This document shows positions 1 to 11,271 of a DNA stretch of 64,000 nt, piece after piece. Position 1 is the first letter of the stretch. Each line of letters begins with the position of its first letter. The stretch comes from Patiria pectinifera (Eukaryota; Echinodermata; Asteroidea; Valvatida; Asterinidae). The position numbers were made by a program, and so were the translations under genes. A model generated the notes under the pieces. It was not told the DNA's origin and made no database searches. It saw only the letters and a list, made by a program, of their open reading frames with translations. The DNA is taken from the NCBI GenBank assembly GCA_029964075.1, contig CM057141.1, positions 1,860,001 through 1,924,000 on the forward strand, read 5' to 3'.

Positions 1-1714
1 CAACCTTGACAAGTTCATATAAAAACGTTATCCGTCAAAAGTTCACATGTAGGTTCAATAAACTCCATTTGATCCCAGTTCCGCATTAAGACAAGACAGA
101 TAGGTTCAATCACACAGCCGACGCCCCAACCAAAATGCCGTACCCCAACCTCGGGATCCTGCGAAGGGGGAGGGCAGCATTATTTTAAGGGTATTGCAAA
201 ACCCCGAGGCTTGCCCAAACCCGGAAATAACTCTCGGAGCCCCACCGATGGCCGCCAAAAAAATGCCAAGCACTTTTCACGGTGCCCGGTAATTTTTTGA
301 TCGGATCACCGGATCACCCCTGACGAAAAATGCACGAAATATTCCGTCTGCTGACGGAGGCCGAAACGGCAATGGTGACGCACACACTGCCTCTTTTCTG
401 TTAATGGAACCGTCCGAGATCACTTTGATTTCTGGATTGTGTCACCGAAGTGGCAGTCTGTCCAGTTTGATCAGTCACTGTCAACCAGTTCAGTGACCTC
501 TCGTACTCTATTATGCTTCGGTTTGTACGGAGCTAGAGCGAGTTGGAGAGATGAATTTGCGTTATTTTCGTAAATCCCGAGACAGGCAGGCAGAAGGATT
601 GCCAAGTCAGGCGATGGGCAAGAGACACGACGCCTTGTGAAAAATTCCAGGTCAAAATCAACGGATATGTGAATACCCCCAGGGCACATTTTTAAAAACG
701 GACATTTTTGGAGATTGCCTGTGTTTTCCAGTTGCTCTCCCGTGCTCTATATCACAAATTCGTGTTTTTTCTTCAAAATAATTTTCAATTTTGTTACTAA
801 TCTTTAACCCACTATTTATATACATTGTTGGCGTTTGCAACTCTGAAAAAAGGTTTCAAGTTTAATTTGGGGTAGCTTTTGCGTACTTTTTCTTAAGAAC
901 ACGTTGGTGGATTGTTTTCGTTCGAGGTTTCATTGGGAAGTTGAATAGTATAGCAATTTACAATTTTTTTTAACTTTAGCACGAGCGGGACAAATTAACG
1001 CTGGGAAGATAATTGGGGCTGAAACTTCACAATTGAATCTCGCGTTTTCTTGAAATAATTAGGGCGCGTTCTCAAAATTAATGTTCACTTATTATCATGA
1101 CTTGTTTCCGTTCTTCTGTTTTTCAATCATCAACTAAAAACTTGGGAATAATAATTTTCGTTTGAGCCTCTGAAAGACAGGTCTTGCCAAATTTTCTGTC
1201 TAACCTTTTCTTGGGTGTGATATCTATATTTTGAACGCTCTGTTCATGGTCGCCAGTCATCCGATGACGTTTCAGAGCGCCCTCTACGACAGAACAAAGT
1301 TGAGATTGGAAATAATCAATTTTATGTTTTCTGACAAGCCAAGCCATGCCACTAGATTGCCTGCCAAATGTGAAATATTATGTCAAAAGAATACACAAAT
1401 GTCGAATACTTCATTTGAATTTACTACCAAAACAAAAGAAAGTCCATGCAGGACTTACCTTTTTTAAAGTGCCGTTCTATAAGGCGAGGGGCGCCTAACA
1501 AGTTCAAAAACTTAATTCTGAGGACCTAATTCTCTGTTTTAGTCTTCTTCGGGTGAACCCCCCCCCCTCCCCCCTCCGAATTCGGGGACATTTTTTTTAA
1601 AGCAACGATAGTTCCTTTTGAACATCTTTCCCTTTTTATATTTATTTATTTTTGAAGGGGGAAAGGTTGGGCCTTTTGAGAACTTGGGGAGTTTGGGCTA
1701 ACTAGAACTGTGGC
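1..1714. other. Non-coding left flank
   Basis: No gene was recognised. Bases 100-420 are richer in G+C and CpG than what follows. A poly-C/poly-T tract lies near 1,560-1,600. A CTCF-like core on the minus strand (GTAGAGGGCGCTCTG) is at 1,273-1,287. The rest is AT-rich, with only short open frames and no domain signal. Confidence 0.5.
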
Positions 1715-1782
1715 TTGACTTTGTAAATCATTACACCACATTGCATTATTGACTTTGTAAATCATTACACCACATTGCATTA
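1715..1782. repeat. Exact 34-bp tandem duplication
   Basis: The 34-bp unit starting TTGACTTTGTAAATC and ending TTGCATTA occurs twice head to tail (1,715-1,748 and 1,749-1,782) with no mismatch, so the duplication looks recent. It is not coding. Confidence 0.9.
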
Positions 1783-3064
1783 TTGAATGAGGGCTCGCAG
1801 CAAGAAGGCTAAAATATACCGAAAGTGGATAAATCGGCTTCCCATTATGGTTTACTTAGTTACTTCAGATGGAAAACAGCAACCCACAATCAAAACTCTT
1901 GAAAAAAATCTATTAAAATACCTGTACGAAAACCAGGAAATTAGCATATTTCATTCTTAAAATAAAAACGTGTTCTAAACTTTTGATTTCATCCTATGGT
2001 TCCCTTTTTGTTTCATTTAACCAACAAAAAAAACCACCAAAAACAAACAAACAAAAACAAAACACCACCTAAAACTTGTCCCAACTCTTAAAAAAAGTAT
2101 GTGTTCTTCGACTATGGATAGTTTGTAAGGAAATATCCCAAACCTTTTGTAAAGAAATTTAAGCTCCGGCCTTATAAGGTTATTTAATTTATTCTCAAAC
2201 CAAAGCCCAAAATAACCGCGACAGCAACTGAGTAACTGATTCTCATGAACAGATGCATGTTCTGAAATTGTCTGAACCTTAACCCGATTTCAAAGTTCCA
2301 TGCATATAAATAACTACACAAACGCTATCTTCATATCCATGTCAAATAGCACAGTAGAAGCTAAATTTAATCAGACATCTTTTTTATACTGATGGTTTAT
2401 CACACCGACTTTACACCATACAAGGTACACAGGCCAAAAGAGAAAGCATTTGTCTATTTATATTAAATATTTATATAAAAAGCATGTTAACCAACAGCTG
2501 CTTTGCAAAAATCCTTAATACCTTCTGGGTTTTTTTAAGAACCAATAACAATATATCCACATTGTATTTACACATCAGAGAACTGTTGCAACAACGACGA
2601 CGACAAGACGAAGCAAAACAAAATATTGTCATACAATAGTAATTTTCTTTCAATGTTTACACAAGAAAGCTGTATAATCCATATACAGCAGTATATTTAC
2701 GATAATTATTGCCCATTCATATTATATTCTCAGAAACCAATATTAGAAATCACAATCTCTCATAATTGTTACAAATTCATGTACATATTTACTTAACTAC
2801 ACAACACTTTGCAGTCATAGAATGAGCACACTGTTAAGTGAGGCGATTAGTCTGCCCCGAACCCTCATTAATATTCCATGAAGAAAAATCCTTTGGGGCG
2901 CATGCTTTGGTTTTACAAGTGGACCTCTTATGCATTCATTACTATAACAAATAAACATCTAAAAGATGATTGCAAAGGGTCCATAGAATTCAAATAATGA
3001 TGCACAAGGCCTAGGGGGAGTGAACACATATCGGATCAAAATGAAAATCCGAGTTACTCTCATA
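1783..3064. other. AT-rich non-coding stretch
   Basis: Nothing recognisable. There are A-rich runs near 2,025-2,065 and no open frame with protein-family character. Confidence 0.5.
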
Positions 3065-3325
3065 TATGGGTCATTAGATAAATTTGGGGTCCAAAAAATG
3101 TGACTTTTTTAGTGTCCTTACACCTGACCTGTGTAATTTGCCATTCGAGTATCATTAAAATTGACTTCAAACTATTTTTATTTGTTTGGCAGGTACTTCG
3201 TTTTACATAATCACTCGGGGAGATAGACGGCATTAAAACATGTGTCATGAATTTCAAAATCTTATACATTTCAGATCTAACAGGGACACAAAAAATCGGA
3301 CCCCAAATTTATGGAATGACACATA
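3065..3325. mobile_element. MITE, about 261 bp, with 28-bp inverted ends
   Basis: The left end begins TATGGGTCATTAG and runs into AAATTTGGGGTCC. The reverse complement of the right end begins TATGTGTCATTCC and runs into the same AAATTTGGGGTCC. The ends match at about 24 of 28 positions. The interior has no coding capacity. Flanking TA dinucleotides suggest a TA target, but this is not decisive. This is a non-autonomous DNA transposon of unknown family. Confidence 0.75.
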
Positions 3326-3639
3326 ATATGTTTTTATATAGGTGAATTAAATAGACAAAAAAGAATTTATTCCAGCATGGCCACACCTTGTGAGAGGAAA
3401 GTCCAAATAATTCATAATTAAGACCCATTGGTGATATTCAGTTAAAAATGGGTCCTGATTCTCATATGTAGAGCAGCAGTGCCTAAGTCCAGTCCTTTTC
3501 CAAGTCCCAAGGTCTACTGAAATGTAAAGTGTTCAGTGGTATCAAACCTAATGCAAATTGTATCAGGAAAACTACTGTATCACATTATATCACAGTGTTC
3601 TTGTTGGACTCGGAAAGGAACTGACGACAACAGTAGCTG

Positions 3640-4008
3640 CTACAGGCTTGCTACCAAAGCGTCCAACAGATCTGGACACAAAATGGCATCCACATATTTA
3701 TACATTAATTTTCCCTGAGCAGTAAAGCCTCCCATCACCTCCACCTCAATAAGCCAGTTCGCAACCTCATCCCCAGTGCTTACTTTATTTCCAACCGTTG
3801 TTTCCAATAGCAGGTAGTGGTGGGAGTGTACTGCTCGACACCCTGGGGACGAGGTTGACCAGTTCGGTATCTCGATGAAGTAGTCCATGTAAAAGGTCAT
3901 TTGGGATAAAATTGCTGATGAGTCTGACGTGATGATACGCAATGTTACGCGGACGCCCGTTCTGCTTGTAATTAACATGCGAGCGTTGTGCACCGTCTCC
4001 CTGCGCGT
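3640..4008 (-). CDS. Candidate exon or ORF, no recognised family
   Basis: The minus strand is open for 122 codons after an upstream stop at 4,009-4,011 and ends in TAG at 3,640. There is no convincing ATG at its beginning; the first ATG gives a peptide starting MLITSRTGVRV. The translation has a plausible globular composition with alternating hydrophobic stretches (for example YMDYFIEIPNW and NWLIEVEVMGGF). A weak acceptor-like AAGCAG near 3,965 could make it a terminal exon. No domain, signal peptide or membrane segment was recognised, and no partner exons were found to the right. Open frames of this length also arise by chance here. It could be a gene fragment or noise. Confidence 0.2.
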   Translation of the reverse strand, partial: TRRETVHNARMLITSRTGVRVTLRIITSDSSAILSQMTFYMDYFIEIPNWSTSSPGCRAVHSHHYLLLETTVGNKVSTGDEVANWLIEVEVMGGFTAQGKLMYKYVDAILCPDLLDALVASL

Positions 4009-4011
4009 TCA

Positions 4012-5022
4012 TGCGCCTTCGAGTAGCGTTCGATTATCCCAAATGACCGGTGATCCATATCATTGTGCGCATGCACAGTTGAAATACCTAACTGGCTTAC
4101 TGTGGTCAAGGCATGCCCAAGTCAAGGTAAAAGTCATTAAATGATTGCCTATACAGTGCTTCATCTAGAACTCAATCCATGAAGATCTGAAAGTCACAAT
4201 GTGTTGGCTCAAGATGTTACAAATTACCCTCTTCAACTGAAAATCATTCGTACAATACATTTCTTCAATTGACAATAAATTTCTTTATAGCTGGGCCACA
4301 ATTAATACTATAATTAATACACAGTGTCATCCAGTTGTTTACAAGTCAACCGTCAACATTCAATGCTGGTTAGGTTGCATCAAGTGCATCATAATACTCT
4401 CTGGTATCAAACTGAGTTCAAATAAATAAAACTACCGGGTACAAATAACATAAATTGTACCTTAGAGGAATGTCAACAATCACGAGCACAACAATTCTCA
4501 CAAATGTCTATAAACACCCAAGTACAAAGAGGGAGGAACTTAATTCCAGTTTCATGCAATAAAGACAAAAAATACAGTCATAAGTCATATAATTCTTTTT
4601 TAGTGATGTGTAGCAGTATGGAGAACGTAACTGTTCACATGAAAAACACGTATCCATTATCCACCAGTTGGCCTATAATGTGCTGACGTTTTGAACGGTC
4701 AATTATTATTAGAATACAAGAATCACTACATTTATGTTTGTTATATCATGTGCTTGGATACTGTAAATTCATTGGTCTAGAATGGCCACGTGTCTGGTCT
4801 ATAAAAAACACATGTCACACACTGATATCCATTTTTATGTGGAGATGCCTGCCTGCGCGTCAGCTTCGCCCAATGAGAACTGCAACGTCAAACGCTCAGT
4901 CTCATGTCCGGCAGGACATCAAAACTTTCAGTTATCAAAGGTTACATCGCAGTGATTTAATTATTTCTCACACAGCAAGTTACAACCATGTATCTTTTGG
5001 ACTTATTGGCACGATATAACAA
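4012..5022. other. Non-coding stretch
   Basis: Nothing recognised. It is AT-rich with scattered short open frames that look random. Confidence 0.5.
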
Positions 5023-5151
5023 AACAATTGTTGACTGCTGCGATACGGGATATGATGTTTTTAACCCCCTCGGGGTGCACAGCACCCGAGGCGATGCTCC
5101 CCTCGGGTGTTAAAAATGACATATTCCACATCACCGCAGTCAACAATTGTT
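5023..5151. mobile_element. Foldback MITE, 129 bp
   Basis: Both ends carry AACAATTGTTGACTGC in inverted orientation (16 bp perfect), and similarity continues inward for about 45 bp per arm. The centre holds a second hairpin built from CTCGGGGTGC and GCACCCGAG. Almost the whole element can fold on itself. There is no coding capacity. Confidence 0.8.
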
Positions 5152-5224
5152 AAATGAAACAAATTTATTCATATGATATGTTCCTGGTCAAACATCCCTT
5201 TTCCAGGCAAGTGGTTTTACATCA

Positions 5225-5470
5225 AGGTTCTTGTGATTTGTGATGGATCAGAAGTACATCACAAGTCCGGTACAAAACAAATCACAAGTCCAGTCACAAG
5301 TTAAGTCACAAGTACATGTAGTAGTGAATGATCAAGGAGAACATTGAATGACTTTGTCACCGATCATTTTTTTGATAGCCTGTGAATTGACTTTGAACTG
5401 GATGACTTGTGACTGACTTGGGACTGACTTTTGACTGACTTGTGACTGACTTGTGATAATTTGTGATTCA
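5225..5470. repeat. Degenerate GACTTGT/ACAAGTC repeat, inverted arrangement
   Basis: The left part (about 5,240-5,315) repeats ATCACAAGTCC-like units. The right part (about 5,395-5,465) repeats GACTTGTGACT-like units on the same strand, so the two halves are inverted relative to each other and could pair. The words resemble the GACTTG-rich repeat at 59.3-60.1 kb. Confidence 0.7.
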
Positions 5471-8215
5471 ACACAAGAATCTTTACTACAACACTGTTCC
5501 AGGCACACATCATTTGAAGACAAAAACTAGCTCTTTCCTTGGGCGGAGACCTTGAGATACAACATTCTCAAATGTCTTAGTAAAATTCAAGAGAGTTTAA
5601 TTTCCATTGGTAATCACTCATCTGACCAACCCTTCCAACTAGTTTTATAAGGTGCAACATGACACAATGACTTCAGTGCCCAAAACCCTCTTTGCACTGC
5701 ACTTCAGCAAAGAAGTGAAACAATCCTAGCATTGATGAACAAACTAATTAGCCAGTGAACAAAAAAAAAATTGAAATGTGAAAAACCTTCATTTGAAAAC
5801 AGGAAGTTATCCAACAGATTGGGGGCTCATTCCATCCATCTGAGTTTACTACGGAAATAGGAAAGCGAAAGTGAAGAGAAAGTGTCCCTGTACGCAAAAT
5901 TGTGGAAACTTGGAGCAAACTAGTTGTGACTGCCATCACACTGCCCCGGCCATGTCACAGCCAAGTGGACAAGATAAGTCGTCTGCCAATAAAATGGGAG
6001 GATTTGGAGACAAATCAGTCAGCAATGACAAATTTGTCAGCGCCTGTGGGTGCCAGATGGGGGAGTAACTGCAATCTCAAGGGGCAACTCCCTCAGGATT
6101 CATTGACCCAGATCCAAGGCACATGGCTTAAAAAAGTTTCCATTAGACCCCACACTGCAACAGCTAGGCTATGAAGTTTCAACATCTGACAAGAAAAGTA
6201 CATCTGCGTGTATTACAAAGCAAGTGCAACAAAAAGTAGATTGACAAGAGAGAGTGAAAGTCGGATGGATAATTTTGGAATCTCCTTAAACTCCCAAATA
6301 TCCCAGCCAATTAAAATTTAAAAATGTGCACGTGTTTCTTGTGTGTTTTGGCATGGACAAGATGCAACGTCTTTGCATTTGAACATCCCCTTCCCGAATT
6401 TGCCCACCTGTACAACAACTTGGCATGGCCTCAATAGTTCAGTCAGACATTGACCCTTGCTAGAAAAAGCCAACAGTCCGTATGGACACTGCGGCTCACC
6501 AATCAAGGCAAGAACTCGTGAATTATCGTTGAACTCTTTGAAGGAGCAAGAGACAGAGAGGATGTTGAAGTGCAATGACACCGCCCCGCCACACAGCAAA
6601 ACACACGATTTGAATTGATCGGCCGACGACTGACAAGAAGTACATGTAATGTGGCAGACATCCATGGCTGTTAACGTCTGCTCATGCTTGTCATCTTCCC
6701 GCCGTTAACCTTTTTCATTTTCTGATGTCTCTTTTTTTTGAGTTTCCACCCTGTTGTCTGCTGGGAGGGAGAGTTGTTCTTACTGAGACACGAAAAAAGT
6801 ACAATTTGTGGCGGAAGGTTTGTGTTCAAGTAGAAGTGGCTCCGACGTCATGCATGAACAGTCCAAAAGTGACACGTTTTAGCGTTGAAAACGCAAACAG
6901 AAATCAAAGGTGGGCCCCTTAGTGCCATTTGCTGATGCAACACCCTACTTGGAAACATTCTCCAACATGAATGTAACAAAACAGAATGTACTAAACTAGT
7001 CAGTACACTTGGCTACATTAATGTACTCGTCTTGACTTTGTGGCGAGCACCATTAGCAGGTGTCACATGCCAATACTCGGCTCTTTGAGGCATCGCAGCG
7101 CCTGTAACAGTTGACGCGCGGACTAGAAAGGGAAAGGAACTATTGCCGTTTCCGAAATCTCGGCTTATCACCTTCAGCTTCCTCTCTGGCCCCAGATTCA
7201 CTTCCTCTTTAATGCCCAAACCAACTGAAAAACTGCACCATACTATTGGCCCCATACTAATGGATTTGATCTTCCACTAAGTAGTTCTTCAACAAGTTCA
7301 TTTTTTTTCCCAGTTTGCATGGATTATTTTAACGAAAAAGGCTTTTATGTTAGGGTGCAAATCTCATGCACATAAAAAGTCCATCTAAAATTATTGTCAG
7401 GGTACAAGTTATTTGAATTTTTTGTTCGTTCCAAACGGAGTAAGTTTCGTATTGTTAGAAAAAAAATAGCAATTTTTATAAAATCTATTGTTGCAGTGAA
7501 ACTTGAAAAAAAAAACAGCATGGGAAGACCAACATGGACCTATATTGCCCCAAGTCAAGGGCCTGATCACCTGAAGCCAAAGTTGATACGAACTCGAGGT
7601 TTGAGAACACATTTTTAGTACACCTTCCCTTTCTCAACCAGGCAAGGCTTAAGCTGTAGAAGCGCCATGGTGCCATCTGGACGACTAAAAAAGCACTTTG
7701 GAAATGGTTTTATCAATCAGTTCCACGAGTTCTTCAAGTGAATGAGTTTGATAAGAAATTATAATCAATCAACCTTTCTATTAACCGGAAATTCAGGCTA
7801 CCAGACGCCCCCCCCCCCAATCCCGCCACATGACAGACTAATCTGATACAGCTTGGAGGAATACCTGTATGTGCAACAGCATATATGGGTCTTAAACTCA
7901 CCCGACTTGAAGAAGCAAATCCGATGAGTGACCTTTTTGAAAACTACATGTATGACCATCTTTGTGAAATGACAAATCATTTTTTTCAACGAGTTGGATA
8001 TTATTCTTGCTCACAACCGTCCGAATCTGGCATTGCTATAGACTAAATTTAGTGGATAAACATTTTCGATGAAAATGCAGCCAGCGACACACAGCCATTG
8101 CATCGCGTGACAACAGACTGATCCCATGCAAACATACACTCTGTGCCAGGTTGTCCTTTCAGTCAAAATCAATCAAGTGACTGTTTTCAAGAATTAAAGA
8201 GTTCCCAGCCTACAA
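5471..8215. other. Non-coding stretch
   Basis: No supported gene. The longest open frame (6,318-6,665 minus, 115 codons) has no family signal. Simple tracts include a poly-C run near 7,807-7,818. Confidence 0.45.
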
Positions 8216-8223
8216 AGCAGGAT

Positions 8224-8497
8224 CAAGGGCGGATCTGGGGGGGGGGGGCAACAGGGACCATGTCCCCCAAAAAAACGAACCAAATTTTTTTTTTTTAAGT
8301 GACACCCAATAAAGGCAGGCACTGCATACACCACCATCTTTTCCTCAAAAAGATTCGGTTAAAGTGGTCAGAAATTGCCTCAGATCGCACCACAGAGCAT
8401 CTAGAATCCGAAGATTTTGGGACCCACATTTTGGGGGACCAAAAACTGTTTTGGCCCCCCCCCCCAAAAAAATAATTGTGTTCTGGATCCGCACTTG
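8224..8497. mobile_element. hAT-type MITE with perfect 8-bp target duplication
   Basis: The 274-bp element is flanked on both sides by the identical 8-mer AGCAGGAT (8,216-8,223 and 8,498-8,505). Its ends are inverted: CAAGGGCGGATCTGG at the left, and CAAGTGCGGATCCAG as the reverse complement at the right. An 8-bp target duplication with short inverted ends is characteristic of the hAT superfamily. Inside are long G and C runs, mirror-placed near the two ends, and no transposase. Confidence 0.88.
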
Positions 8498-8505
8498 AGC
8501 AGGAT

Positions 8506-9913
8506 TGACTGGCTGTGACTGTTTATGTAACTTGATACAACTATGCTTTGACTGTTTGTGATTGATATGCCAGCTGTGCTCAAAACTTGCCTGCTTTTGT
8601 CTGTTGACTGAATTTGACTAATCACAGTGCTTGCTTGACATATGATCTGACTGTTGCTGACAAGCAAGTATAAAAGACATGGCAGGGGAAGTGGATTGAT
8701 TTTTTGACAGTCTGTGACTGTTTAAATAGCAGGAGGGTTAAGCTCCGCCCCATGATGCTTTTACCAATCACAACCCTAACCACAATTCCTTTTTTTTTTT
8801 GGTTTTTGTTATTCCTTGACTTATGTATCTTTTCATAGGTGTAAAATGTCATGAAGAAAACAAATCTGAATGGCATGGATTTTAACCATGCTATAGCACT
8901 GGACATACCAAATGCAATACATATACCCTAACGAAAACATAAGGAATACGTGTAAGTTGAAAAAGTGTCCTTAGTTATGAATAAACAAGAAAAGTGGGAA
9001 AAGTTCCTGCAAAAAAAAACCTCATCCTGGAACCCAAATCCCAATAAATCATCATCATGTTGCAGACATTTGATTTTTCCCCATTCAGATCAATGTAACC
9101 AGAGCGAGGCTGGAAGAAAAAATAGTCTGGTTCCTTTTTGCACCAAAAACATTATCATGCAGTAACGTTATTGGATACAGGGAACATGACTGAAATGGTG
9201 GCAGCCTGATAAAGGTCTATTCATGGAGCCGTTATTGACTCACATCTTCCTTTGCTCAGAAAGCTTTGGTTACAAACAACCGGTTACGTGCAAGCCAAAA
9301 TTTTATATAATTTATGTTGCACTGAGTGGTTCCAAACAGATTTTTCCCTGGCAAGAAAATATTTCTTAGCAATACTTCCTGAATGACATGAGCCCCTGGT
9401 CGACATCCTCTCTGAGATAATATTATATCCGAGATACATATAATGCTTTGTACAGTGTAAAAGCTTTAAAAATAGGACAAAATCATGCAATTCAAACACT
9501 AGAACCTGGATAGATTACGAAATGAGGTCCACTGTATTGTGAAGTCTAACTTGACATTCCATGGCTGTTTATAATGACAGTCATTGTTTTGCATTCTCTT
9601 ACGTAGCGATAGGGGCAGATAGCAAGCAGTAGCTTGAACTCTTGAGCGGCCTGGGTGATAAGCGCCCAAACTCTGCAGCCCTGCAGTCCATGGTGGCAAG
9701 AGAAGGTTGTATCATCCAAAGGTCTGTTCATCATCATGGCACTGAAAGAGAAAAAGATATCAAGAACACAAAAAGTGATTTACTGGAATTTACATAAAGT
9801 AGGCAAGTTGCATACAAACTGATGTGAAATAAAGGACTTGGAAGTTTAAGTTCAAATATCCAACTCTTGATACAAGGCAGCAAACAGTTGAAAGCTCTAT
9901 CCTTCACCATAAA
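8506..9913. other. Non-coding stretch
   Basis: Nothing recognised. Bases 8,506-8,710 contain scattered GACTG/TGACTG words. Confidence 0.45.
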
Positions 9914-9942
9914 TACAGGGTGAGTCAAAAGAAAGTGACCGA
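9914..9942 (+). mobile_element. Mariner-like terminal sequence, single end
   Basis: The sequence TA followed by CAGGGTGAGTCAAAAGAAAG resembles the end of a mariner/Tc1-type element at a TA target. I could not find a matching inverted end nearby, and no intact transposase frame follows, so this is at most a truncated or decayed copy. Confidence 0.4.
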
Positions 9943-10737
9943 GTTAGAAGAAATATAAAAAATTATGTTGCTAGCTCCATTAAATAAAGAAAACATATAA
10001 TGTGTCTCCAAAAAAAGTAGCAGTGAAACAACATTTGTTTTCTGAGCGGCGACGCTAGAGCCTCGCAAATACATTTTGCGGGTACTTTGGGACGCACCGC
10101 AGTATTGCCTTGTTTGTCTCATGTGCAGTCACTTATGCTTATCACTGTTAAAATCTGGTTGCCGTTGTCGCAGTCATGGACAGGCAGAACAGCGCCATCT
10201 GCAGTCTGCACAGAACCATGTAGGCCTACAGGTGCGCCATTGAACCCAGAATACAAGCGCCAGACTCGTATGTCCAACATGACTGGCACATGTTCGCCAT
10301 TCCAGTGAGCTGCCAAGGTCCATTTCAAAAATTTGTTTCATATATTTTGTAGTTGGAGAGAGGGGTACATGGGGGGGGGGGGGATTTTTCCGTGGAGCAA
10401 AGGATCTGTTTGTTTTCGGCACAAACAAGTGATTTTCATTACCAAAAAAAAAAGCCATGTTTTCACATGCTGGGTTGTTTTAGTTACCCTGTAAGTAATC
10501 TGAGCCCACGGTGCTGATAGTTATTTGGGGTGAGCTAATGGTTTAGGGATGTAGAGCTCATAGCCGGTTCGGAAGAGAGGCGGGCTGTCAACCAGCCAAA
10601 AAAGCAGGTCACAGAAATGCTAAAGTTCTCAGCTTCGGCTAACTTGAAAAACTCCCTCCCTCATCGCCCCACCCAACTTGCCTCTCATGTCTCTGGATTT
10701 TTTTCTTGGTTTTATGCATTTTTCTGTTGTTTAATAG
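9943..10737. other. Non-coding stretch with CTCF-like core
   Basis: A CTCF-like core on the minus strand (GCAGATGGCGCTG) lies at 10,190-10,202. Bases 10,040-10,310 are open in both directions and relatively GC-rich, but no family was recognised. A 12-base G run is near 10,371. Confidence 0.4.
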
Positions 10738-10741
10738 TTAA

Positions 10742-11267
10742 AGGGAAAGTACATCATTGGCTTTTGCAGTAATTTTCAGAAAAGAACTATTTGAGGGGTT
10801 AGTATAATAAATCAAATATTGTTACGCTGACATGTTTGAAGTTTTGTGTTCGAAAATGCTGGGAAAACCGAGAAAAACAAAAACGTTCAAGGAGTCTGGT
10901 TCCCCGACTCCACTAAAGATGAACTGGATCAATTTATAAATGCCGGAAAATTGTAAGGTAAGGGAACCAGTCTAGCTGGCCTGCACCCGTTCATGAACAT
11001 GTAACCAATAGCAAACAACATTTGGACTGAAAAAAAAAGGTAAATTTGAAGCAGTGGTTAAAAAAAAGGTAGGTTTTTCCAACGGTGGTCGGCCGACCAC
11101 CATTGGAAATTTAAAAAAAAATACCACTTTTCTTGAAAATGACTTCACACCAGGTGTCATAATTTTACAGGATGCCTTAGACTGCCATTTACCAACATCC
11201 TAGTAAGGTATTTCTTTACAATTTGGTAGTTTTGTTTTTCGATGTTTGCAAAAGTTGTATATTTCCT
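10742..11267 (+). mobile_element. TTAA-target MITE, family A, copy 1
   Basis: The element is flanked by TTAA on both sides (10,738-10,741 and 11,268-11,271). The left end begins AGGGAAAGTACA and soon reaches CTTTTGC. The reverse complement of the right end reads AGGAAATATACAACTTTTGC. The interior holds a palindrome built on GGTCGGCCGACC and no coding frame. Related copies lie at 16.7, 28.0, 53.5 and 57.8 kb. A TTAA target is typical of piggyBac-like transposases, but other superfamilies can use it too. Confidence 0.8.
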
Positions 11268-11271
11268 TTAA

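Noticed and set aside
6318-6665. 115-codon Cys-containing open frame on the minus strand
   Set aside because: Cysteine spacing fits no known module and there is no signal peptide; kept out for lack of support.
10087-10328. Overlapping 70-codon frames on both strands after the mariner-like end
   Set aside because: Might be a transposase remnant, but no catalytic motif or helix-turn-helix could be recognised.
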